Origin: Hygrophila difformis
Taxonomy: Eukaryota > Streptophyta > Magnoliopsida > Lamiales > Acanthaceae
Direction: 5' to 3'
Assembly: GCA_030278955.1 (NCBI GenBank)
Contig: JAOANR010000002.1
Coordinates: forward strand, 11,645,982-11,709,981
DNA: 64,000 nt
Made by a program: the position numbers and the translations under genes. The notes below the pieces were generated by a model. The model did no database searches and was not told where the DNA came from. It saw only the letters and a list, made by a program, of their open reading frames with translations. This document shows positions 12,004 through 24,076 of this stretch, piece after piece; the stretch's first letter is position 1, and each line of letters starts with the position of its first letter.

Positions 12004-12629
12004 TGAGGTGTTTCCTTTGAGCTAAAGGTTGGAAGAATTTTAGAAAAACTACACCTTCTTGAAGACAAGTTGGAGAGTTCAGTAGTTTAGTTTAGTTTAG
12101 GGTAGTTTAGTTAGATTTTTCTTGTATTATTTAATTCATGCACTAGTTAGATATAGTTTACTGCACTTTGATTAGATAGCCAGTTTTATACCTTGTTTTT
12201 GTTCTAAACTTTTGTTTAAGGGTTTGTGGTACTCAAACCATGAGTATGAACAACACCGTTTAATAAAATGGGAAAACATTCTCCATTTGTGTCCCAAAAT
12301 CATGAAATGGGTCTCACACCCCATGGATCTTACTGTTTTCATTTTCCTTGGGTCATTTGACCCTTGTTTTTGCATTTTAATGTCGCTGCTTGGTGACTTT
12401 TTCTTGGGATAATGTTGCATGTTTATGGATGATCAAGCTTAGATTAGGGTTTCTTAAGTTTTAAGTTTGCTTTATTTCTATTTTGTGCAAGCATGTTCTA
12501 GCTAGATTCAAATTCTGTTTTGTTATTTTGAGCTTAGTTTAGCTTTTGAATCTGAAAAGGGTGAGATCACACATAATGCATGCCACTGTTCCACTTTACT
12601 TTTCTGACATGTGTCCTGGACACACCTTT

Positions 12630-13092
12630 GTCGCGGAATAACTCTTGTCGCGGAACCACGTTCCGCGACAAAATGGTGCTTTGGCGACAAAGGTGCCAAA
12701 GAACATTTGTTGGCCATTATTTTAAAACCCTTGGTCGCGAAACACCCCTTGGCGCGGAACCACGTTCCGCGACAAAATCTTGATTAGCGACCAAGGACCC
12801 AAATACTTGTGATTTTATTCTGGAAGGGCTTTGTCGCGAAGCAACCTTGTCGCGGAACCACGTTCCGCGCCAAAACCTCTTGTTCCGCGACAAGAATTAT
12901 GCCTTGTCAAATTTTCAACCTTTTTGTCGCTATGTCCTTGTCGCGGAACCACGTTCCGCGACAAAATTTTCTTTACTTAGCGACAAAACAAACCCTAAAC
13001 TTTCAAAATTCCATTTCTCTTATTTCCCACCCCTTTGTCGCGAAATCTTTGTCGCGGAGCCATGCTCCGCGACACGAACCCTGTATCGCGAC
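12630..13092. repeat. LTR FFRR palindrome array 2, five modules
   Basis: Modules lie at 12630-12688, 12734-12791, 12833-12891, 12926-12984 and 13037-13092. Each again has two forward then two reverse half-sites, with the inner pair best conserved (GTCGCGGAACCACGTTCCGCGAC in three of five modules, with variants in the others) and the outer pair decayed to GTCGC or GCGAC. Array 2 lies downstream of the TATA box, so it would be transcribed as a series of hairpins. Confidence 0.88.
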
Positions 13093-15916
13093 AAGGTGGC
13101 GCCTTTTGCCAAGCTTTCATTCTTCATCTCACCCCATTAATTAATTGAACCTTTATATTAATATTTTGAGGTTGAAATCCAATGATCTCAACCCATGATT
13201 AAATTGATATAAAGAACTTTGTTCAATTTCCCATTAAAAGATTCTTCTACAAATGATTAAACTCTAATGATCTAAGTATATAATCTGGACTGTAATTAAT
13301 TAATTAATTATGGAATGAGCGATTATTTAGACATGAAGAGTAATTGTGGATTTAATTCCATACCCTTGCATGAGAAACCAATGTCTCTCATGCAAGATGA
13401 CCCAAAAATATTTTTCTTTTATTTATTTTGTCTTTTCCCGTGTTGTGTGAAACAACTAATAAGGAATATATCAGATTAATGTTGGCGGGTATTCCCACAC
13501 GGATAACTAGCTCGTGATCTGTATATTAATTATTAGATGATATTTTGCATGGTCCGGATAGTGGTCGGTGGACGCCTTGGCGGTTCGTCCATCCGGGATT
13601 ATAATAGCTGCTCAGCTGACTCCTATCCGGATACAGTTTTATTTTCTTTACTTTAATTTCAAACCTGAATCTGAAGCTGTAGTAATATTAGATGATATAT
13701 GCCAATGTCATCTAATCATTATTGCAGTAATAGAACATGTGGGTTTTTATCCAAATTCACAGACAATGGAATCTGAGATGACGGCGGCAACTGTCATTTG
13801 AGGCATTCCACTGTCTAAAAGTCATCCCACCTGAAATGATCAGGACCTGGATAGCAGATGTTTGCAGTCCGGATCATCCTGATTATTTTTGTCATCTTTT
13901 TAGCCAAATAAATTCTTCTCATCTCCGGCTATTTCATCTCTGTGTTTCACATTCTGTCTAAACCCACCTTATATTTTGGGTTATTTTATTTTACACTTCT
14001 CTATAAATTTATGCATGATACTATTATGAAGATATTGTGGTCGATATTATTTTGGGATCCTTCCCTTGGACATAGAAGTCTTGATTTAAATCAGATGTTT
14101 CATAATAAATTTCCAACAAAAATTCCTTTATAAAATCCGGATCTGAGTAAGGGATAAATTCGACAGTTATGACTAATTCATAATCCGACTGGGGGTTGAT
14201 TTTGGGAAATTAGAAGCAGAGTCAGCGATTAGGTCTCACCTAGACTGAAAGGGTCTGTGTTCTTATTGAGAGTCTAGTACCTGATAGGGAATGATTTTCG
14301 GATTTATTATTTTCCAAAATTGCTGGTTGTTGGAAATCTTGTATTAAATATTACACTGGGTCAGATTCCACTTGGATTCCAATAAGGTGTGACAGATAAT
14401 ACTAGAGGAACAACATTCAGGCCTTGGTTATTTTCTAAGGTAGGGTTGAGTATTCTTTCAACTGCTATCTTCTTCTGCCAAAGCCTACTTTTGAGTCCTG
14501 GGTGAGTGCATCCGGAACGACTAATTTATTAGTTCGTTTCATTAGTTTGTATCTCATAACCACCCGATGAGAAGTGAACACTGCGAGCGGTTCACCGAGA
14601 ATAGGGAATTCTTGATCCACACCCGGTCATCCTGACTGGGAGCTTTCTTTTACTACCAGGGTCAGACTTTCAAAAACCTCCGAGTGATAGGGTTTTAAAT
14701 GCTTTCTTTACTGCTTTCTTTTAATTGCTTTCTTTAGAGGTCACTCGGTTGTATTGAGAGTTGTGTAACTGCTACTAGGACTGAGAGTTAAGGGATAGTT
14801 CATGGCTTAATTAGAATCTTTGGGTGTGACATGGGGGAATGATAACGGTACTTGACATCTCAATTAATGACTTGTCAGGTGTTGCTTGTCCACCACAGAT
14901 AATTAACATACCTTAGCAATGCATTGCAAGGGTGGTTATGCGTCTGTGGTATCTTAGAATTTATTTTCTTAAGAACATGTAAACTCTTACTGTAAGTACC
15001 TGTCTGTTAAAGGGAACATGGTACAGAGAGCATGAGAATTAGCTAACTGAACGAATTACCCCAAACTAAGATCTGTGTAACAAAATGGAAGTTTAACTAT
15101 GTTTCATCTGAATCTTGTCCAATCTTTATTCTTTTCTTCCTGTCCCTTCTGTCATAATGTAAATCTGTTTCCTTAGATAATCTTAATTGCTTTCTTAGAT
15201 TACTTTTATTGCTTTCTTAGATTAAATTTAATTCACTTTGTAGATTAATTTTATCTGCTTTATTTTAATTGCTTTCATGATCTAATTCAAATTCTGTCAA
15301 GTAGTTGTTAGTCATATCACACACCTGATTCGAGTAACCGAGTGGAAAATCTTAGTAAATGACGTGGGACCTGCTTCTATCGCACATCCTCCAGTGAACG
15401 ATCCGGTCTTACTATAAATTACTGCAATTTTTGACACCGTGCGCTTTCGGGAGCACAGTTTCTTAACTACGAGCAATAAAAACATGACTACATATAAATA
15501 TATCCCTAATCACAACACCGCCATCATAAATTGGTTTCATTAAATAGAACCTAAACCAGGATCACGAATTTTCAGAAAATACTCATGTAGTGGGAATTAG
15601 TCAGAAGTTTCATGGCAGGAAATCTTATGGCAAGAATTGATGAGAAATATCATGGCATATTTGCCGGGGATCCTCAGTGTGACAGGCTGAAGATCAACCT
15701 ATCCCGGCTATGCCATGAGATTTGTCAGCATTTCATGACAGAGAGGACCACAGCGCCATTTGAAACCAAAGTACCATACTTGAGTAATAAAAAGAATAAT
15801 AATCTTGATATATCCCTAAACCCTTTCCCGTGAATCATAACTCTTTTCATTTAATAAATCTAACCTGGTATAATTTTAGCAAAAGCTCGAGTTAACGAAA
15901 CTTGTCAAAAGTTTCA

Positions 15917-18431
15917 GTGGTGGTGAAGGCTGCACGGTGGTTGCATGGTGGTGACGAGGATGGCAGGTTCCGGTGGTGGTGAACAGCGACAGTGGTGGTG
16001 GTGTTGGGATATTTTCACATTTTGGGTTTTTGGTGCTATTTGAATGTATAGTTTGCTTTGGGGTATGATTATGTGTGTGTATTGTTAGTGTTTGTTGGAT
16101 TGGTGATTAGTTTGATAAATTGGTTGTAGAATATGTGCAAATGTTGATGATGGATTCTTGTATTTGCTAAAATTGGGGTTAGTGTGGAAATATGGTTTGG
16201 GTATTTACTTGGTTGTTGGTTTTCCTTGTAGAAGGTGTTTTTGATCTTGTCTAATTATGTTCAATTGTTGACTCTTGATAAGTTAGTTTGGGATTCTTGA
16301 ATTAGTTGGTTAATTCTTGAATATTTGAGCTAGTTGAGTACTTTAGTTGATGGTGGGATTAATTGGTGATTTTCTTGAATAAATGGAGTGAAATTTTTGA
16401 TTGAACAAAGTTGGATTTTTATGTTAGAACTTGGAAATGCATTCTTGGGTTAAAGGCTTAAATGGATTTTGAGATGTTGAAGTGATGCCCTTGTTTAAAT
16501 GTTGTTTGTTATATTTATGTTATAGGAGTTACTATATGAGTCTTGGTGTGCTAGTTAGAGAATAAAATGAATTTATTGGATTATGTTGATAATTGAGAAT
16601 TTGATATTATATATGTGATTTAAGTTAAATGTGCAATTGAGAAATGGAGGGATGACTATTATTTATTTAAGTGTTTAAAGATCTTGAATTTGGGAATTAA
16701 ATGCTATTGTTATGTTGCTTTGAAATTATGTACCTTGTGAACTCGTGGTCTATTGTGGATTTGGAAAGCATGAGTTATTTTGATGTTTTGGCTATGCTTG
16801 AATTAATTAGATGATGTTGCTAGTGTTTTGATACGAGAATACTTGAATGCTTGAAGAACTTGTAGAATATGGGTGGCATGTTGGATTGATTTATTCTTAA
16901 TATTATTGATATTGTTGGGTTATTCTATAATTAGTTAATTCTATGTTGGTAACATCGAATGTGAATCGTTGAAGGATTTGTTTGGTGGGATTGATGAAGG
17001 GGATTGGAGGTGGATGTTGTATTGGAGAAAGAAGGAGACGAATGTATTGGTATTGTTAGAATTATTTTAATTCTTATGATACTAATTGTGTGCAGGGAAA
17101 TAACCATGAAGTCATTGGAGGGGTGAAGACTTATTGGAGAGGAAGCTTTGAAGATTTATAATAAAGGCAAGGGTTAGAATAGCATTTTTGATTGGGGTTA
17201 GGTCATGAACTTAGGAATAGACTACCATTATATTAGTCTTCGTTGCCTTAGATTGGGAATTTCCGTGTGATCGGATTCCCTGCGAATCTTGCCTTAGAAA
17301 TTAGGGAATGTCGGGTGGACGGCATCCGCGCGAATCGATTATGAATTTATGCTTTCGAGTCGTGAGATTGGGCATGCGTTTAGTATTATTATGATTGGTG
17401 ATATATTATGCTTTCGAGGATATAGATATCATGTTTATGCTTTCGAGTTGTTAAACTGGGCATACTTGATTATTGATTATCTTGGGCATACATATTGTGA
17501 TGATTATGTGTTTATGCTTTCGAGAACTATGTTCTGGGCATGTAGGCTTTCGAGAGCGAGATGCTCTGGGCCAGTACCCGCTAGATGTGGTTCGATCCTT
17601 GGGGATGCCACTCCGTAAGTCCACTTGACCCATTATGCATGTAGTGCTCGCGGCGGGGGCACTGTAGGTATCTCTTCCGACCATTAAGGTGAGGTGGAGC
17701 CTTAATGGGGAAGAATGCCAACCATGGTATTAGGATGCGCGCTAGACATTCTTCTGTGTTGCATTTAGGGTAGAAAGACACTATAGGTCATAACATATCA
17801 TCTCATCATTCATCATGCATCCTTTATGGCAGTGGTTGAAGCACCGGTATGGGACGGTGTGATGTTTAATTCCTGTATTTATTTATGTCTTTAAATATTG
17901 TTATTATTATTATTGTGGTTATTATTATTAGCATAGTATTATTATTAAAGTACCCCATTTCCCCTGCTATATCTATTCCTTGCCAGTACGTTGTACTGAC
18001 ACCTTGTGGTTGTTGTCTGTTTTATAGATCCTCTTACGGATAGCGCAGAGCACGATGATGGGGGTTCGGGTTGAGCGGACTAGCTAGGCTGCATTCCTTA
18101 TATTTGTTGTTAGAATAAATATTATATGTTCTTGCCTGATCATCAGTTATTCCCTATATGTGATCGGTGGATCACATATGATTTATTTATTGGTTATTTC
18201 TAGTATTGGATGTGTGGCCATGTCATTATATTATTTCAGGGCTTGTCGCCCGGATATGCCATGTACTGTTCCTGGGGTTATGTACTGTTTTGTTGGCATT
18301 TATTTGATTGTGATACAGGTTTGTATTTATGCCTCGCTTCGTATTGACTATCTAAGCTTAGTGATCGACAGTTTAGAATAGTTAATACGGCGGTGACGTC
18401 GCGAAAATGGTTTTAAATTTTCGGGGCATTA
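15917..18431 (+). repeat. Truncated older LTR, Ty3/gypsy type (3' part)
   Basis: This AT-rich stretch has no coding frame and ends in GGGGCATTACA at 18431, the kind of terminus seen in plant Ty3/gypsy LTRs. No PBS follows it. The left end starts abruptly where element A ends, so A probably inserted into it. It contains a GTGGTGG-rich stretch (15917-16010), the TATGCTTTCGAG repeat, a TTATTA run (17895-17950) and a GC-richer block at 17560-17760. LTR identity is inference from composition and terminus. Confidence 0.45.
17347..17562 (+). repeat. Minisatellite-like TATGCTTTCGAG repeat
   Basis: The motif TATGCTTTCGAG, usually followed about 10-25 bases later by TGGGCAT, occurs about five times with irregular spacing. 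Repeats of this style are common in plant Ty3/gypsy LTRs. Confidence 0.6.
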
Positions 18432-18617
18432 CACCGAGAGTATTTGGGTTTTTGCATATTGGGATGATCTTCATATTGTTCTTGGGGTTAGTACGTGTTT
18501 GATTTGAATAGGGTTAGGGTTTTGTAGGTTTTAGTGTTAGTGTGTCCAGATTGTGACAAGTGTCCAAGGCATTAATTGGGGAACAAGTTACACGGATTAC
18601 GATACCAAGGTGTCCTA

Positions 18618-19046
18618 GGACGCCAATCATTTCTACGACGCGATCCACGATTGCGTCGTAACAATCCCACGACGCCAAAAGGCGAGGCCAGACAGAGACG
18701 ACGCCAAAGAAATTGCTACGACGCTGTCCACGATAGCGTCGTAAATTCCTTCCACGTCGTAAAGACGACCGAGGGCCAACAAGTCCAAATTGAAGTATGA
18801 CGCCAACGTTCAACGTCATAACTCCAGTCCCACGTCGTAGAAGTCCAATTTCAGTGTACGACGCCAAGCGATCATCAACGGCGCCAATCAGGACCACGTC
18901 GTGCCATCAGATCCACGTCGTAACATTTCAAAAGGGTGCCAAAATTCAGGCTATGACGCCAAGCTTCCCTCTACGACGTCAAAGGAGGCCCACGATGTAA
19001 CTATAATTCCGCGTCGTAAGATCAAAATTTTCAGGACCGCGTCGTC
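18618..19046. repeat. FFRR array with ACGACGCC / GGCGTCGT half-sites (left)
   Basis: About twenty half-sites of the forms TACGACGCC, CACGACGCC (forward) and GCGTCGTA, CACGTCGTA (reverse) sit in a 430-bp window. Order is often two forward then two reverse, for example about 18860-18925 and 18953-19020; the first groups are less regular. The half-site is unrelated to that of element A. A LINE-bearing, LTR-like region follows, then the element G coding region. Confidence 0.8.
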
Positions 19047-19255
19047 CAATCAGGAGCTGCCACGTGTCCGCTGCATTGCTTCCGAGAATACTCATTGTAT
19101 TGCAATATTTGTATTCAAACTTGGAACAATTGGACTGTAATTATTGGACTATTATTATTTTTACTGTACGGTTTCACTAAAGTAAATCACGAACAATCTA
19201 TCGAGTTGAAGTTCCGTCAGTGTTCGCACTTGACAGTGGAATTCCTCGAGGAATA
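19047..19255 (+). other. LTR-like upstream region of element G (part 1)
   Basis: Non-coding and AT-rich. It carries GAGTTGAAGTTCCGTC at about 19200, which is repeated in diverged form after the LINE insertion (19880). It probably belongs to the U3/R or leader of element G, but no matching second LTR was found to the right. Confidence 0.35.
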
Positions 19256-19269
19256 AGTGCTTGCACTGT

Positions 19270-19839
19270 GTTTGGGAATGTCATTCTCATTCGGCACTTG
19301 GAAGGCCCTGTAGTATTTTGGGGAGTTGAAGTACTTGAGCAGGAATTGGGTGAAGTTGAGGAAGCTGGATCGGTCTTGGGGATGTGGATTGCTGTGATGC
19401 TGATTTTCTCTTGTTATGCTTATCTTGTTGGGGCTGTGTCTATGAGATGTCCGATGCTGCTGTTTTTGTTGCCGTAATGGTCCTTAGGCGGATGCGCTGC
19501 TACTACATATGGTGTCATTTTGCAGTGTAGGAGGTGTATGGTAAATTGATGTATTACAATAGTACTGCTGCTGGCTGTTGTGGTTGATGCCTCACAATTT
19601 TTCATGCTGCTGCTGCTGGTTTATATGGAGGATACTTTCGTGACTATTGCTGCTGGTTATCGAGTGGAGCTGAGCATGTTTCAACTTGAAGGTCTTGGAT
19701 ATGGATGATTGTTAGAGTGAAATTTTGTCGATTGGCTACTGTTGCTGCTTTGATTTTTTTAAGCCCAGCCTCTATTGTTCCTGATGTACTAAAACTTTTG
19801 GATTGGTTATGAATGAAATAGCTCCTTTTCCCTAAAAAA
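19270..19839 (+). mobile_element. 5'-truncated LINE (L1-type) insertion with 14-bp target duplication
   Basis: AGTGCTTGCACTGT occurs at 19256-19269 and again at 19840-19853, and the sequence just before the second copy ends CCCTAAAAAA. A long direct repeat plus a short A-tail is the signature of target-primed reverse transcription. The insert is only about 570 bp. Its 5' part has a short open frame to 19477 and the rest resembles a 3' UTR, including TGAATGAAAT near 19812. No endonuclease or reverse transcriptase motif remains, so a processed transcript of another gene cannot be excluded. Confidence 0.7.
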
Positions 19840-19853
19840 AGTGCTTGCACTGT

Positions 19854-20363
19854 TCCGCTGATTTATTTTACAAACCACCAGAGTTGAAGCTCCGTCTGTA
19901 ATTACGGATAGTGGAGTTCCTCAGCAGTAATTTTACCGGGTTGTTTTATCAACTTGGTAATTGTTGCTATTAGGGCTGTGTGAGTGAGGCAGATAATTTT
20001 ATTCCGAGCGTTTATATTTGTGAGGTTTTTACTTTACACTTCTAAATTGCGAGCAGTCCGGATATTTGCTACATAGCTGATTAACGCCATAAACTGCTAT
20101 TTAATTCAGATTGATCACTACACACACAACTCTGGGCTTTTATTTGATAGAGTCGAACTGTGCATTCTGTTTCTTGCATTATGCGTCCATACTGTTTTCT
20201 CACCTCTGATAGTTGGTTGATCTATACGTTTGAGCACATTTCAGCTTGTCAGCACCAACTGGTGGAGAATTGGACCCAGTGAGAGATACACATTTTTGTG
20301 AGATCACTCTACAAATTTTTGTCTGTTTTCTCTAACTAATTGTACATATAGCTAGTTTCTTTT
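19854..20363 (+). other. Leader of element G
   Basis: No gene is seen. It contains the second GAGTTGAAGCTCCGTC copy and runs to the gag start. I could not recognise a standard primer binding site before the gag ATG, so the LTR boundary is undefined. Confidence 0.4.
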
Positions 20364-21855
20364 ATGATCATTATGGCAGGAAACATCGAAACTACACTGC
20401 ATGACATCATGGAAGCACTAAGGAATCTAGAAGCGACCACTGCCAAGCAAACCGCTCTTGAGTCAATGCGCCAAACCGTAGATGCTAATGTTGCAAGCAT
20501 AGCCGCCGTAAACGAGCGTGTCAACTCGCTTGTCAACACCATGAATGATGTCTCAAGCCGAATTGCCATACAAGAGCAAGTCCTGAATTTGACGCCTGGA
20601 AGCACTAGCGGAATCCATCAATCCGTAATGGACGAGGCTGAAACAGCCATCGAGGAGCAGGAATTACATTTTGGAACATACAACCGAAAGCAAGGTCCAC
20701 GATGCCCACGGGTTCCAGCCCCGACACCTCTACGACCCCCAGTTCCAACTAATGTTCAGTTCCAGCACCCTCCACCTACACCTCCGGCACCCGCCGCAGC
20801 CACATCCAGACCACCACTGCAGCAGCCTGTCCGACAAAGGCTAAATCTTGAATCAGTACCCGAACATCAAGTTGAGGTTGGCTTCGGACAGGAAGGACAG
20901 ATACCTGTCGAGCAAAACCTTTTAGAGGCTGATCTACGAGGGATTAAGTTCAACATCCCAGCATTCAAAGGAACAAGTGATCCGGAAGAATTCATCGAGT
21001 GGAGACAGTCCATCGAACTCATCTATGACTGTCAACAATATAATTCACAAAGATCCAACTTGCTGTTGTGAACTTAAAGACTATGCTTTACAATAGTGGT
21101 AAAAGCTTCAGCGCGACAATCAGCGTTTGGGACTGCCAGGTATTTCTAACTGGACTCAATTAATGCATACTATGGAAAAGAGGTTTGTTCCTAGCAGTTA
21201 TTTTGATGAGCTATATCTGAAGGTTAATTTCTATGTGCAGGGTAACAGGACTGCAGATGAATACTATAAGGAATTGGAACGCCTCATGATGAGAGCATAG
21301 ATCAACGAGGATGAACCGCTACTGATGGCGAGGTTCAAAAGAGGGTTACGAAGAGAGATTCTAGCAGAAATCAAGCTGAGAGAATACAACGGGCTGGAAC
21401 ATTTGGTTCAGTTAGCTGTTGAGATCGATCGCCAACTAAGGGATAAGCCAGTCAAATATACAATCATCTCCAACACTACCAAGTATTGGACCACCAGATC
21501 GAATGAACAACCTCCAAAGCCAACTGATAGATACGGGAAGCCCAATGCGCAGAAAGATGACAGACCCAACAGGCCTAAAGCTTTCGAGATGGGCAAGGAC
21601 TTCAAGGATCCAAATAGATACAGGAAAAACGACCGAGACAAACCCAAGAGGGACGTCAAGGATGTCACATGTTTCAAATATGGTCAAAAGGGCCATTATT
21701 CCCGAGATTTCCCTAAGAGAGAAAGGCGAATGGTTATGATCGAATCAGGGATTTGGAGAGAGGTTACTTCCGAAGAAGAATACGAAGAGACTGAGCAAGA
21801 AGAGCAGAATGAGGATAACGATGATCAATATCCAGATGAAGGCGATCTGAGCTGA
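20364..21855 (+). pseudogene. Element G gag, decayed Ty3/gypsy capsid-nucleocapsid gene
   Basis: The first part (20364-21071) has a helical N-terminus, a Pro-rich linker and the start of the capsid (FKGTSDPEEFIEWR). The frame is lost between about 21060 and 21140, resumes as the second half of the capsid (TMEKRFVPSSYF), and is interrupted by TAG at 21298-21300. The zinc knuckle near 21670 reads CFKYGQKGHYSRDF, where the second and last cysteines of the usual CX2CX4HX4C are replaced. A TGA at 21853-21855 separates it from the protease in the same frame. The protein would form the virus-like particle; this copy cannot. Confidence 0.85.
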
Positions 21856-21861
21856 GTAGTC

Positions 21862-22764
21862 TTGGAAGGAAATGAGAAAGAGTGTGTGACAAACTTCATC
21901 GTGATGAGAGCACTCAATGCAGAAAAAGGAGAAGAGTCTACCAGCAGTTCACCCGAACAAAGGGAAAATTTATTCCACTACCATTGTAAACTTAAAGGCA
22001 ATGTTGCCTCATTAATTGTAGATAATGGTAGCTGTGTTAATGCTGCGAGTCTCTATACTGTGCGCAGGTTAGGTATACCCATGCAAGATCATGCGAAGCC
22101 GTATCATCTCCATTGGATGAGCGAGAATGGGATTACTAAAGTAGTAAAACAGGCAAGGGTACCGGTGACCATTGGGCCCTATTCGGAAGAAATCCTGTGT
22201 GATTTAGTACCCATGACGGCTTACCATATCTTATTGGGCCAACCATGGATGTATGACAAGAGAGCTATATACCGCGGCAAAGAGAATGACCACTCATTCC
22301 GAGACGGACAAAGCAGAATACTGATGAAGTAACTACCTCCCAAAACTGTTAAGATTGATCATCGGAATTTAATGGAAAACATCCGAAAAGAGGAAGAAGA
22401 GTTCAAGCGAAAACAGAGAGGTAAGGGAATTGTGATTAACTCTGACAATGCTAATCAATCTCCTTTACTCGTTACAAGTTCTGAACGATGCTTGTTATTC
22501 ACAAAACGAGAGCTGGAAGCAGCCATCGAAGATGCACCCTCACCAGGTAACTGCTTTCTAGCATTCATTAAACCTATTGAGGAAATTTCTAAGAACTTTC
22601 CGGCTACACTTAACTTGCTTGATAATTTTTGCAGGATGTTAGAAGATAATATGGATGTCTTTCTGGAAGAATTAGCAGCAGGACTACCACCTTTAAGAGG
22701 TGTGGAGCATAAGATCGACTTCGTACCAAGAGCATCGATTCCAAATCGGCCTGCTACGGCATGA
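21862..22764 (+). pseudogene. Element G aspartic protease and linker, broken
   Basis: The protease motif reads LIVDNGSCVNAAS at about 22015, where functional relatives have DSG or DTG, so the catalytic triplet is altered. The flap-side sequence LLGQPWMYDKR follows at about 22230. An in-frame TAA at 22330-22332 interrupts the linker, and a frameshift near 22760 separates it from the reverse transcriptase. The segment ending [15 protein letters not shown] is the usual N-terminal border of the RT domain. Confidence 0.85.
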
Positions 22765-24003
22765 ACCCCGACGAGACGAAAGAAGTCCAGGAACAAGTTC
22801 AAGAATTATTGGACAAGGGTTGGGTTCGGGAGAGTCTGTCACCATGTGCAGTGCCAGTGTTACTGGTACCTAAGAAAAATGGAACGTGGAGGATGTGTGT
22901 CGACTGCAGAGTTGTCAACGCAATAACCATCAAATACCGCCATCCAATTCCACGATTAGATGACATGCTGGACGAGCTGGGTGGAGCAAGCATATTTTCC
23001 AAAATAGATCTAAAAAGCGGTTATCATCAGATACGCATGCAGCCAGGAGATGAATGGAAAACAGCATTCAAAACCAAGTTTGGGTTGTATGAGTGGCTTT
23101 TGATGCCCTTCGGTCTCACAAATGCTCCATCTACTTTTATGAGATTGATGAACGAAACTTTGAGGGAGTTTATGGGCAAATTTGATGTTATGTATTTTGA
23201 TGATATCCTTATCTATAGCCACAACGAAGCCGATCATGTGAAACATGTTGTGCAGGTGATCATCAAATTGAGAAAAGCTGAACTTTATGGAAACTTCGAG
23301 AAATGTAAATTCCATGTGCCAGAAGTCACCTTCTTAGGATTTGTTGTCGGGAAGCACGGGCTGAAGGTAGATGAGTCCAAAATCACTGCCATTTCAGAGT
23401 GGACCCCGCCAACCAATGTTAATGAAGTGAGGAGATTTTTGGGCGCGTGCGGGTTTTTCCGACGATTTGTGCCACAATTTAATGTGATCGCTGCACCGAC
23501 GACCTCTCTGCTGAAGAAAGGGCTACAGTTCAAATGGGGACCCAAGGAGCAGAAGTCATTTGAGGAATTGAAGGATAAACTCACCCATGCACCCGTGTTG
23601 GCATTGCCAAATTTTGACCTTCCATTCGAGATCGAATGTGACGCTTCAGGGACCGGCATGGGCGCAGTTCTGCTACAAGATGGCCAACCAATTGCCTATC
23701 ACAGTGAAAAGTTTGGAGGAGCTCAACTGAACTATTCCATGTACGACAAGGAACAATACGCTGTGGTACAAGCGATGAGGGTTTGGCAACATTATCTGCG
23801 AGGGCGAGAGTTTATCATCCATACAGATCATGAGACGCTGAAGCACATCAGAGGGCAAGGATAGTTGAAAAATGCTAGACACGCCCTATGGAGCTCGTTC
23901 ATAGAATTTTCATATGTGATCTGTTACAAGAAGGGTAAGGACAATGTGGTAGTAGATGCCCTCTCGCGCAGATTGAATCTCGCTGCATTTGCTACTACCC
24001 AGT
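22761..24003 (+). pseudogene. Element G reverse transcriptase - RNase H
   Basis: The frame 22761-23864 holds nearly the full [39 protein letters not shown] and the catalytic YFDD near 23195. RNase H follows ([26 protein letters not shown]). TAG at 23862-23864 ends the frame in RNase H; the domain then continues in sequence to DALSRR near 23970 before another break. The pattern is that of plant chromovirus-like Ty3/gypsy pol; I do not assign the lineage. Catalytic residues are still recognisable although the gene is dead. Confidence 0.9.
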
Positions 24004-24076
24004 AGGATTCGAGCACATCAAGGAATTATATGCTCAAGATGCTGACTTTGGAGAGATATACAAGAAAACTGAGAAA

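Larger units (their letters stand above)
1..15916 (+). mobile_element. Element A: giant non-autonomous LTR retrotransposon (Athila-like), 5' end outside window
   Basis: Positions 1-2655 recur at 13262-15916 with no length difference and only about six substitutions that I could find by eye, so they are the two LTRs of one recent insertion. The first LTR ends at 2655 and is followed directly by a perfect tRNA-Asp primer binding site. Extending the second LTR back to a TG start near 11374 gives an LTR of about 4.5 kb, so the 5' LTR should begin roughly 1.9 kb before the window and the whole element should be near 17.8 kb. The interior encodes one large protein and shows no protease, reverse transcriptase, RNase H or integrase motif, so the element needs enzymes from elsewhere. 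The tRNA-Asp primer and the Transposase_32-like protein point to the Athila branch of Ty3/gypsy; the lineage is inference. Confidence 0.88.
11374..15916 (+). repeat. Element A 3' LTR (about 4.5 kb)
   Basis: From 13262 to 15916 it matches the 5' LTR part in the window. The 5' boundary at about 11374 rests on the TG start after the PPT-like box and cannot be confirmed without the sequence left of the window. It starts TGAT and ends TTCA. It contains two FFRR arrays, a TATA box between them, and the fossil PBS. The 5 bases after it, GTGGT, are the predicted target duplication; the partner lies outside the window. Confidence 0.85.

Noticed and set aside
16020..17100. Possible long intron or gene in the T/G-rich stretch after element A
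   Set aside because: No splice-consistent coding exons; composition fits degraded LTR sequence.
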